From NCBI GenBank assembly GCA_964548565.1, contig CAZJTF010000229.1, forward strand, positions 1 to 11,493: a stretch of 11,493 bases of DNA. Reading direction: 5' to 3'. Positions 1-7,024 of this stretch are shown piece after piece; the stretch's first letter is position 1, and the number at the start of each line of letters is the position of its first letter. The translations under genes were made by a program, and so were the position numbers. The DNA is from CAYLLT01 sp964548565 (GTDB lineage Bacteria; Planctomycetota; Phycisphaerae; UBA1845; PWPN01). The notes under the pieces were generated by a model that was not told the origin of the DNA, did no database searches, and was given only the letters and a program-made list of their open reading frames with translations.

Positions 1-55
1 ACGTGCAGTGAGCCGGCCGGTTCCTGAGAGTTGGTAAACCGCGGCGTCAATGCCT
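1..55. repeat. 55-bp exact direct repeat, copy 1 (window edge)
   Basis: Bases 1-55 are identical to 2931-2985 and diverge at the next base (t versus g). Both copies are in the same reading frame and encode GIDAAVYQLSGTGRLTAR. The repeat starts exactly at the first base of the window, as expected where an assembler cut a contig at a repeated k-mer. Confidence 0.95.
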
Positions 56-1098
56 TCGGGGGTTGGGGCAAGTGTGAGGGTTCCTTTTGAAATGTTAACC
101 GTGCCTCCCGACTGCCGAAATGTACCAGACGACGGCGGCGACCATGGGGACTTGGTCCCTCCAACCGTCAGCGAACTGGTCCGCAGGATCGAATCACCGC
201 TGATCTCGTAGGTGGCTGTTCCGCCGGTCGATCCAACTTGAAGTTGATCGCACTCGTGTATGCCGCCCGACTGCAGAAACGCGCTGTCGCCTGCTCCACC
301 GACCGAAACGGCGCCTTGCAGGGACCAAACGGCACCGGCCACAGTCAACAGACCGCCGCGTAACTCGTACGATGCGGCCGCACCGGACGCAGTCGTGATC
401 TCAAGCCGGTTAGTGGTATTAGAACCCCCAAGCTGGATGAATGTCCCCGTTCCGGCGTGACCGATTCCCTCCGACCGGGCAACGAGCTTCGCGTCATCTC
501 TGAGTTCGTAAAAGCCACTGCCTCCTGGGTCATAAGTCGACTCGGACGCATCGAAGCCGACGGCAAGCACATTAACCTGGACCTCGGCCGATGCCGCTTG
601 CGAGAAGAAGCCAGAACCTCGGCGCCCGACACTGACCACACTCGCTTCGAGTCGACCGCCGGACATTTCGTACCGACCCGCACCGGAAGGCTGCATGCCC
701 AGGTCAAGATCGTACTGCACTCGATTCAGGCCGCCGGTCTGCAGCACCAGGCCCCTGCCTGCATCGCCGATGGCCTGGTCGTGCGTCCTGATCGTACCTT
801 CCCCCGCGATCCGAAGCGTCCCGCTCTCTCCGTCCGCCCGTCCAAGCGTCAGAAGATACAAATCCGCTGGAGGAACGGCAGCGGAGATTTCGGCCACACC
901 GCCGTTGTTGATGTAGGCCGTGTCGGAGACGCCAGGCACAAGCCCGCCATCCCAGTTCTCGGGACGATTCCAGTCTGGATCGCCACCGGCGCCGGCCCAA
1001 TAGCGGTCGGCGGCATGCAACGGCAGGGCTGCCCACAACAGGACCGCGACGGTGAGGGCGAACATGCGGGGAGAGAAGGCGAAGGTACAGGTGGACAT
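1..1098 (-). CDS. PEP-CTERM-family beta-repeat surface protein, module C (3' end missing)
   Basis: The frame is open from the ATG at 1098 to the window edge: 366 codons with no stop, so the C-terminus lies outside. A GGGAG ribosome-binding site (1106-1110) sits 7 nt upstream of the ATG. Residues 1-29 form a signal peptide with a hydrophobic core at about 12-24 and a likely cut after LHA. Next comes the family opening DRYWAGAGGDPDWNRPENW (W34), then repeats of about 45-50 residues of the type YEMSGGxLxA..VGxxGSGxFxQ..GG. It aligns with module B2 of the next gene upstream but reaches the shared GIDAAVYQLSGTGRLTAR segment about 40 residues sooner, so it has roughly one repeat fewer. By analogy with B2, about 440 more residues and a PEP-CTERM signal are expected. 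Function is unknown; an exported beta-solenoid surface protein is inferred. The promoter cassette found before the other two paralogous genes is not recognisable here. Confidence 0.88.
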   Translation of the reverse strand, partial: MSTCTFAFSPRMFALTVAVLLWAALPLHAADRYWAGAGGDPDWNRPENWDGGLVPGVSDTAYINNGGVAEISAAVPPADLYLLTLGRADGESGTLRIAGEGTIRTHDQAIGDAGRGLVLQTGGLNRVQYDLDLGMQPSGAGRYEMSGGRLEASVVSVGRRGSGFFSQAASAEVQVNVLAVGFDASESTYDPGGSGFYELRDDAKLVARSEGIGHAGTGTFIQLGGSNTTNRLEITTASGAAASYELRGGLLTVAGAVWSLQGAVSVGGAGDSAFLQSGGIHECDQLQVGSTGGTATYEISGDSILRTSSLTVGGTKSPWSPPSSGTFRQSGGTVNISKGTLTLAPTPEGIDAAVYQLSGTGRLTAR

Positions 1099-1105
1099 CG
1101 TTGTG

Positions 1106-1110
1106 CTCCC
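1106..1110 (-). promoter_or_regulatory. Ribosome-binding site of module C gene
   Basis: GGGAG on the minus strand, 7 nt before the ATG at 1098. It supports this start over the in-frame ATG 11 codons later, which would remove the signal peptide's n-region. Confidence 0.6.
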
Positions 1111-1381
1111 GCGTTCCATAAGCCTGATGTTCGGATATGGTGGATGCATGTGGTATCAGCCTGAGACAGCTCCTGCCGGTTGTGGCAACTCCCAACGTGC
1201 AACAATCTTCCCCAGCGGATGTCGGACCACACGGTGCCTCATCCAGCGACGTAGACAAATGTGGTCGTACTCTGACATGAGGTCTTTCGTGCTCCTGTCA
1301 CCCCACGATGTGCGGAATAGCATGTCTCGTGCCAGACGTTTTCGAGGGCCACCTGGGCAGTAGTAAAACGCGACGGTGGTG

Positions 1382-1408
1382 CATTCGAACCAGCCGGTGG
1401 TTGGAATG
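1382..1408. repeat. Inverted repeat (11-bp arms, 5-bp loop)
   Basis: Left arm cattcgaacca (1382-1392), loop gccgg, right arm tggttggaatg (1398-1408): 10 of 11 positions pair. It is 128 bp past the stop of the double gene. On the minus strand a short run of four T follows about 12 nt later, too far for a classical intrinsic terminator. It could be an RNA processing or termination hairpin for the double gene, or a protein-binding site upstream of module C. Confidence 0.5.
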
Positions 1409-1535
1409 AACCGGAAGCACTGGCCCTGCTGCCCCGTCCCGCATCTGAGAGGAACGGGCCGCGTTTTCGTGCAGGCGCTCACTACTCGTCCAGGCGGGAA
1501 AGCTGGATGCTGATCGCGAAGCGGCAGTGCACACG

Positions 1536-4500
1536 TCAAACGCCGCTCCACCGGCGGGCTCGCGCCCTCAGGGCGAACAGGAGGAGGAGGGTGGTGACGC
1601 CGGCGGGTTCGGGGACGGGGAACGAAGAGACGAGGGTCCAGTGGGCGTCGGGATTGTACACGGCGTCGAGGAAGAAGGCCGGTGCGATCTTCGAATCGAT
1701 GATGTTTCCGCCGCGGATCCAGGCGTCGACCTGGTCGGCCACGTCGCCCTCGATGCAGAGCGCGAGGCCCCTCACATCGAGCCAGGAATCTTCCCGGACC
1801 CACACACTGCGCACGAACACCGACTCACTGCCTCCGGAACCGCGATTACCGCTGTCTACAACATCCTGCAGACGCAGACGGCCGTCACCGTCACCGCCCA
1901 CGATCAGTCCCGCCAGGGCGAAGTTGTTGTCGAAGCCCGCGCCGGTACGGCTCGCGGCCTCCAGCCATCCCTCCGTTCCGCCTTCAAAGATCAGCGTCAG
2001 ATTCGACAAGCCGCCCATGCGCTCGGGCGAGCGGGAGCCGATCCCGAACCTCCCGCCGCGGAAGTGCACCGTCGCCCCGGGGGTGGCCTCGAAGGTGCTC
2101 TGCGCGTGCAGCCCGAGCGTCTGTGTCATGATGATAATGGGACTTGCGCCCCCGATTCTCAGCGTGGCCGGTCCTTGTCGGCCCACGGACAGGTACGTTG
2201 CCTCGAGCCGACCGCCGGAGATGGTGTACTCGCCAGTCCCCATGCCGCCGGACCAACTCGGCCCTCCGGCAATGAACAAGTCGTGCGTCTTATGCACGCC
2301 GCCTGTCTGCGTGAAGACGCCGGACCCCTCGCCACCGACCCACGTCTGGCCGGAAACGAGTTCGCCCGTCCCGCCGAGTTCGTAGGAGCCGAACGAGCCG
2401 GCACCCTCACCAAGCTTGAGCATTCCGTCACACTGGTGGCGGCCGCCGGTCTGGATGAAGGAGCCGCTTCCCTGGCTCTGCCCCATGGTGACGCCCTGAT
2501 TGGCCAAGGTCCCGCCGTTCAGGAGGTACCTGCCGGAACTCTCAGCCCTGAAACCGAGGTCAATCTGGCCGAACAGCGTCACCGAACCGCCTGACTGTTC
2601 AAACTCGGCGTCTCCGCCAGATGAGATCAGGACATTGCGTGCCGTCAGTTGCGCGTCACCCGACATCCGGTATGCCGCAAGCCTGCCGGCATCGGCGCCC
2701 CTCACCTGAAGATCGCCATATTCATACCAGTACGCATCCGGGCGCGAAGCCAACATGTTGCTGCCTCCTTCATGGAGGAACTCACCCCAGTCGATGTTCT
2801 CATTGGTTGCTCGAAGCGTGCCGGTGCCGGCCAACTCATATCGTCCTCCGTAGGTCCCGCCACCGACAGTCAGTTCGGAGGCGGTATTTATGCCGCCGGT
2901 CTGCTGAAACGTGCCTCTGATCAACTGGGTACGTGCAGTGAGCCGGCCGGTTCCTGAGAGTTGGTAAACCGCGGCGTCAATGCCTGACGATGGCCCAAGG
3001 GCGAGAGTTCCTTTCGGGAGATCGACGGTGCCGCCGGATTGAATAACGGTGCCCCTGGGCTGCGGCAGTTGCGCATACGTTTGCGCGATCCACAGCGCCT
3101 GCGTTTCCACCAGAGCATCCCCACTCACAACGTACGTGCCGGTTCCACCCTGGTGAGATCCAACCGTCAGCGACCTGTAGTGGCTGGATCCGCCGCGCTG
3201 TTCAAACCAGCCAGTACCCTGCAAGCCGATGATTCCGTCGACGGTGGTGAGGTCGCCGGAGTCCATTTCATAGCGGCCGTTGCTGCCACGGCTGGTGGCC
3301 AGAGTAAGGCTTTTGCCGATGTTGTGCGCTCCGCCCGCCTGGTGGAATGAGCCAGTCCCGACACCTCCGACGACGCATTCCTGGGTGATCGAGAGCTGGC
3401 CATCACCTCCGAGGTGATAGGCAGCCTCGGCTCCACGGGGGGAGTCCAGCAAAAGAATGCTGGTTTTGTTAACGCCACCGGTCTGTATGAAGCGCCCGTC
3501 TCCAGAATAGCCAACCCGCTCCGTTCCAGCCTGCAAAACTGCGCTGTCGGCGAGCTCATAGACGCCCTGGCTGGCTGATGGTTCGCTGCCACCGCTCCAA
3601 TCGATCGCGACCCTAAGGTTTTCCACAGTAGCTTGCGAACTCCCGTTTTGCACGAAGTGCCCGCGGCCACCGAGCCCGACATACATGTATGACACGGTAA
3701 GTGTCGCGTTTGAGCCGAGCTCATACCGCCCGAAGCCAGTGGGCTCCGAGCCGAGGACAAGATCGAAAGACCAGTTATAACCCGCCGTGTGCTGGACCAA
3801 CCCGGAGCCTTGGAGCCCCACTATCATTTGCGATGTGTGCAAGCGAGCGGTCTCCGAGGATAGCCGGAGCGTTCCGTTGTCAGCCGGGAATTCGCCGAGT
3901 ACCAGCTGAGACGGCCGCAGTTCTGGCTCGTTCGGGACTTCCGCTGGGATACCCTGGTTAATGAAAACGCGATCCCAATCAGCCGGCACGGCGCCGCCCT
4001 GCCAGTTTTCCGGAATGTTCCAATCAGGATTTCCGCTGGCGCCGGTCCAGTAGCGGTTCGCAGCCAGGGAGGCCCGCGTCGTCAGCAGAACGGCCGCGGC
4101 TACAGCCAGCACAAGCGGCGCGCTGGTGATCGAGCCAAATCGGACCGAGGTCGGCCTCGCCTTTTCGGGGCGCGAAGCAGACGTTCTGTGACGGCGCCTG
4201 GGCTGCACACCGACCAGGAGCAGGAATCCGGCAAAAGTCGCAGGTTCCGGTATGGGGAACGAGGAGATGAGGGTCCAGTGGGCGGAGGGATTGTACATGG
4301 CGTCGAGGAAGAAGCCGGGGACGATCTTCGAATCGATGATGTTCCCACCGCGGATCCAGGCGTCGACCTGGTCAGCCACGTTGCCCTCCACGAATACGGC
4401 AAGGCCGGCCAGATCGAGGCGGGAATCGTCGCGAATGGAGAGGCTGTGGACGAACAGGGACTCGCTCAGGCCGGGGGAGCGATTTCCACTATCCGCGAAA

Positions 4501-6887
4501 TCCTGCAGGCGGAGGTTGCCGTAGCCCTCGCCACCCAACACGAGGCCACCGAGCGCGAAATTGGAGTCGAAGCCACCCCCAAAACGGCTCGACACGTCCA
4601 TTCTTCCTTCTTTGCCGCCCTCGAACAGCAACGTCAGATTCGACCAGCCGGCAACACTGGCCGGATCTTCCGAGGTAATACCCACGAGTGCTCCGCGACA
4701 GCGGATCATCGAACCAGGAACTGCCTCAAAGGTGCTGTTCTTGTATAGCCCGAACAGGGTTGACACGACGAGGCGGGCATCCGGCCCCGTGATGCGGAAC
4801 GTACCCGGGCCGCTGTAGCCGACGTAGACAGAGTCCGCCTGGAACTCCCCTCCGGACATGACGTACTCGCCTGTGCCCGTTCCGGACGACTTGAAAGGTC
4901 GCCCACCTCCGATCACTACCGATTTAACTGTATGCAGCCCCGCCGATTGAGTGACACGACCGTTCCCCTCATAACCAAGGAACAGGTTGTGTGAAATCCG
5001 CAAGTCAGCCGAGAGTGCCACGCTGGCGGTGCCGGCGTAACCCACATGCATGTCTCCACCCACCAACATCCGGGCAGTGCCGCTGACCTGCAGAGAACCC
5101 GTCGAATTCGAGTACTCAGCCAGAGTCACGTTTCCGAAGGCCGCTCGGCCGCCGGCCTGAGTAAACAGCCCATCGCCCCAACTCCCGATCACGGCCTCGT
5201 TCATCTCGAGATCGCCATCCACCAGCCTGTAGCTGCCGCGCGCGACCTCCAATGTTGGCTCAAAATGAGCGTTACTGGCCGCTGAAAGGCGTCCTCCAAG
5301 CTGCTCAAACTGCCCGTCATCGCCATCGCCGAGCCGGATGCCTGTCGCCTGCAGATGTGCGTTCTCCCGAAGCGTGTACAGGGTGGGCCTTGGCGGGCCC
5401 CAGGAGACGTCGCTCCCGACGTACAGATAACCTACAGTCGCCTTTCCTGAAACATGGTCAAACGTCCCATTGCGGACGTACAGCGGGCCACAGTTTAATT
5501 CGCCACCGCCGGAGAGCAGATAACTTCCTGCCGATTTAGAACTGCCGATGTCAATCACGCCGGCCGAATGCCTGGCGCCGATCTGATGGAATACGCCCTG
5601 GATCGATTCGCGATCCGCGACCAGCGAGGCCGGCGCCCTCAACTCGTACGAGAAACCGAGGCTGGAGGGTCCGACGGAAAGAGACTCCGTGATCACCTCG
5701 CCGGAGGCATGCACGAACTGGCTCGGGTTTGGATTCTTGGAGGCATCTGACGACATGGCGACGGTCAGAACTCTTGCCTGGAGTCGCGCATCACCGCTCA
5801 TCCGGTAGGTGCCGGTCCCGCCTGCGGAGTGTCCGACGTTGAGCGTGTCGCAGTTGTTCAGCCCGCCGCTGTGCTCAAAACGGCCGGTGCCTTTATACCC
5901 GACGATCTCGATCGGAGCGGCCAGCGTACCGGAGCTGAGCTCGTATGTGCCGCTACTACCGGCATCGCGACCCAGATACAGCGACTGCGGCTTGACGAGA
6001 AGACCGGACGGGTGGCCTGTGAGGGGGTAATTATCGAGCTGGTGCGTACCGCCGGCGTGAAGGAATGACCCGCTCCCGGCGCCGCCGATAACTTCGGGGG
6101 ACTTGTCCAGTCCCGTCGCGGAGGCCTTGAGGAATCCGGTGCCGCTCAGTTCGTAGGATGCCGGCGTGCCGGATGTGGAATCGACCTCCAGCCTCCGGGT
6201 GTTGTTCGTGCCCCCTGTCTGGACGAAAGTACCGATCCCGATTCCGCCCACAATCGCGTGGTAGGCGGTGAGTTGGCCCGTTCCGCTGAGTTCGTACCAG
6301 CCCCGCCCTGCGGTGGGGTGGTAGTAATCACGACCATCAGATCCCACCCACAAGGTTCCTGCTTCCACGAAACTCTCCCCGGACTGTACAACGGTCCCCC
6401 TGCCCCGCGCGCCGAGGACCAGATTGCCGGTCTTCGTCCAGCCAGCGGATATCTCGTAGCGTCCGACCCCAGTCTCCTGCCTGCCCAGAACGATGTTGCT
6501 GGATTCACGATTGTCACCGTTGACCTGCTGCAGCAGACCCGTGCCTGCGTCTCCGATTACCTGCTCGTACACGCTGATGGAGGCACGCTCCGGGATGAGC
6601 ACGGTGCCGCTGTCCCCTGCATGCTCCCCGATCGTGAGGGCACGACACGTCGCGTGGTCATCGGGGTACCCGAGGCTTACCACTACCCCTTTATTAATGA
6701 AGACGCGGTCCCCGTAGCCTGGTACCACCTGGTCGCTCCAGTTTTCGGGTCGGTTCCAGTCCGAATCCCCCGCGGCGCCGGTCCAGTAGTAATCGGCAGC
6801 GCGCAGCGTCCGGGGCGTTGACAGCAGGACGGCGATAAAGAGGGTGAGCGGGACGACCAGGGCGGCGGAGCGGGTGCGGATGGACAT
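1536..6887 (-). CDS. Double PEP-CTERM beta-repeat surface protein (fused modules B1 + B2)
   Basis: 1783 aa from the ATG at 6887, chosen because GGAGG lies 5 nt upstream and a clean signal peptide follows (residues 1-30, cut after LRA); the in-frame ATG at 6923 adds 12 residues before it. Module B1 has W35 of the YWTG opening, then ~45-50-residue glycine-rich repeats (YELSGTGxLxA, GTGxFxQxGG, LxVG), a conserved C-terminal block and a sorting signal: PIPEPAT (PEP 880-882), hydrophobic 885-894, basic RRRHR. Instead of stopping, the frame passes through a 13-residue linker (902-914) into a second signal-peptide-like segment (915-942) and the second opening NRYWTGASGNPDWN (W947). Module B2 repeats the plan and ends with PVPEPAG (PEP 1759-1761), a hydrophobic stretch, RARARRW and a stop. 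Known for the family: PEP-CTERM tails are recognised and removed by exosortases during export to the surface or matrix. No enzyme motif is visible. Whether this acts as a polyprotein is unknown. Confidence 0.9.
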   Translation of the reverse strand: MSIRTRSAALVVPLTLFIAVLLSTPRTLRAADYYWTGAAGDSDWNRPENWSDQVVPGYGDRVFINKGVVVSLGYPDDHATCRALTIGEHAGDSGTVLIPERASISVYEQVIGDAGTGLLQQVNGDNRESSNIVLGRQETGVGRYEISAGWTKTGNLVLGARGRGTVVQSGESFVEAGTLWVGSDGRDYYHPTAGRGWYELSGTGQLTAYHAIVGGIGIGTFVQTGGTNNTRRLEVDSTSGTPASYELSGTGFLKASATGLDKSPEVIGGAGSGSFLHAGGTHQLDNYPLTGHPSGLLVKPQSLYLGRDAGSSGTYELSSGTLAAPIEIVGYKGTGRFEHSGGLNNCDTLNVGHSAGGTGTYRMSGDARLQARVLTVAMSSDASKNPNPSQFVHASGEVITESLSVGPSSLGFSYELRAPASLVADRESIQGVFHQIGARHSAGVIDIGSSKSAGSYLLSGGGELNCGPLYVRNGTFDHVSGKATVGYLYVGSDVSWGPPRPTLYTLRENAHLQATGIRLGDGDDGQFEQLGGRLSAASNAHFEPTLEVARGSYRLVDGDLEMNEAVIGSWGDGLFTQAGGRAAFGNVTLAEYSNSTGSLQVSGTARMLVGGDMHVGYAGTASVALSADLRISHNLFLGYEGNGRVTQSAGLHTVKSVVIGGGRPFKSSGTGTGEYVMSGGEFQADSVYVGYSGPGTFRITGPDARLVVSTLFGLYKNSTFEAVPGSMIRCRGALVGITSEDPASVAGWSNLTLLFEGGKEGRMDVSSRFGGGFDSNFALGGLVLGGEGYGNLRLQDFADSGNRSPGLSESLFVHSLSIRDDSRLDLAGLAVFVEGNVADQVDAWIRGGNIIDSKIVPGFFLDAMYNPSAHWTLISSFPIPEPATFAGFLLLVGVQPRRRHRTSASRPEKARPTSVRFGSITSAPLVLAVAAAVLLTTRASLAANRYWTGASGNPDWNIPENWQGGAVPADWDRVFINQGIPAEVPNEPELRPSQLVLGEFPADNGTLRLSSETARLHTSQMIVGLQGSGLVQHTAGYNWSFDLVLGSEPTGFGRYELGSNATLTVSYMYVGLGGRGHFVQNGSSQATVENLRVAIDWSGGSEPSASQGVYELADSAVLQAGTERVGYSGDGRFIQTGGVNKTSILLLDSPRGAEAAYHLGGDGQLSITQECVVGGVGTGSFHQAGGAHNIGKSLTLATSRGSNGRYEMDSGDLTTVDGIIGLQGTGWFEQRGGSSHYRSLTVGSHQGGTGTYVVSGDALVETQALWIAQTYAQLPQPRGTVIQSGGTVDLPKGTLALGPSSGIDAAVYQLSGTGRLTARTQLIRGTFQQTGGINTASELTVGGGTYGGRYELAGTGTLRATNENIDWGEFLHEGGSNMLASRPDAYWYEYGDLQVRGADAGRLAAYRMSGDAQLTARNVLISSGGDAEFEQSGGSVTLFGQIDLGFRAESSGRYLLNGGTLANQGVTMGQSQGSGSFIQTGGRHQCDGMLKLGEGAGSFGSYELGGTGELVSGQTWVGGEGSGVFTQTGGVHKTHDLFIAGGPSWSGGMGTGEYTISGGRLEATYLSVGRQGPATLRIGGASPIIIMTQTLGLHAQSTFEATPGATVHFRGGRFGIGSRSPERMGGLSNLTLIFEGGTEGWLEAASRTGAGFDNNFALAGLIVGGDGDGRLRLQDVVDSGNRGSGGSESVFVRSVWVREDSWLDVRGLALCIEGDVADQVDAWIRGGNIIDSKIAPAFFLDAVYNPDAHWTLVSSFPVPEPAGVTTLLLLFALRARARRWSGV
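1669..1706. repeat. 38-bp exact repeat in conserved C-terminal block, copy in B2
   Basis: Identical to 7233-7270 in gene A. On the minus strand it encodes part of the GGNIIDSKIAPAFFL segment. The corresponding B1 sequence (about 4301-4342) is very close but not identical. Confidence 0.9.
2931..2985. repeat. 55-bp exact direct repeat, copy 2 (inside module B2)
   Basis: Partner of bases 1-55, with no mismatch over 55 bp. It lies in the middle of module B2 of the double gene (residues about 1302-1319). The surrounding sequence of the two genes is clearly diverged, so the identity marks recent exchange, strong local conservation or an assembly junction. Confidence 0.95.
4146..4250 (-). other. 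Internal sorting signal and fusion junction between modules B1 and B2
   Basis: This stretch covers residues 880-914 of the double protein: the internal PEP motif, its hydrophobic segment, the RRRHR cluster and the linker. There is no stop codon and no intergenic spacer. The following signal-peptide-like segment has lost its start: where a start is expected, the codon is GTC (residue 915). The nearest possible internal start is a GTG at 4208 (residue 894), inside the B1 sorting signal and without a ribosome-binding site. Separate translation of B2 therefore looks unlikely from sequence. A deletion that removed B1's stop, the spacer and B2's start would explain it. Confidence 0.75.
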
Positions 6888-6892
6888 TTTTT

Positions 6893-6897
6893 CCTCC
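6893..6897 (-). promoter_or_regulatory. Ribosome-binding site of the double gene
   Basis: GGAGG on the minus strand, separated by an A-run of 5 nt from the ATG at 6887. It decides the start in favour of MSIRTRSAAL over the ATG 36 nt upstream. Confidence 0.75.
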
Positions 6898-6964
6898 CCG
6901 GGTGCAAGTCGCGATGCATCCAACCGGCAAGAAAGTCGGCGGTTCTGCCGCTACCGTGCCTGGC

Positions 6965-6977
6965 GGTTTCAGGAACC
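6965..6977. promoter_or_regulatory. 13-bp imperfect palindrome (operator candidate) at the start of transcription, double gene
   Basis: GGTTTCAGGAACC: 6-bp arms around a central base, with one mismatch between arms. It abuts the predicted -10 box, so transcription would start inside it. It belongs to a 21-bp block (6964-6984) identical to 9838-9858 before gene A. A repressor-binding site is inferred from position and symmetry only. Confidence 0.5.
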
Positions 6978-7005
6978 AGTATACTACAGTGGGCGTTGGT
7001 GTCCA
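6978..7005 (-). promoter_or_regulatory. Predicted sigma-70-type promoter of the double gene
   Basis: Minus strand: -35 TGGACA (7000-7005), 16-nt spacer, -10 TATACT (6978-6983); each box matches the consensus at 5 of 6 positions. The -10 box ends 91 nt from the ATG, giving a leader of about 85 nt. The promoter begins about 20 bp past the stop of gene A, so the double gene can be transcribed independently. The same arrangement precedes gene A. Confidence 0.6.
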
Positions 7006-7024
7006 CCGCCGATCAAACGGTTCG

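Larger units (their letters stand above)
1099..1535. other. 437-bp intergenic region, no convincing gene
   Basis: This lies between the stop of the double gene and the start of module C, and is longer than the 137-bp gap between the previous two paralogues. It holds one strong inverted repeat (1382-1408). Its base composition looks less GC-biased than the genes. A minus-strand frame is open from a GTG at 1482 to a TGA at 1156 (108 codons; 55 from the ATG at 1323). It has no clear ribosome-binding site, no motif I recognise and mixed third-codon bases, so it is not called as a gene. No TATACT/palindrome promoter cassette is visible. Confidence 0.6.

Noticed and set aside
1175..1200. Promoter palindrome of module C at the position matching the other genes (gttgtggcaac, 1179-1189)
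   Set aside because: Only 4-bp arms, no similarity to GGTTTCAGGAACC and no TATACT box nearby.
1527..2594. 355-codon plus-strand open frame opposite module B2
   Set aside because: Shadow of the repeat-coding strand; the minus strand carries clear paralogous repeats and a PEP-CTERM signal.
4206..4208. Internal GTG as a separate start for module B2 (would give 890 aa)
   Set aside because: It lies inside the hydrophobic part of the B1 sorting signal, has no GGAGG-like site upstream and would give an unusually long 22-residue basic leader. A single fused product is the simpler reading.
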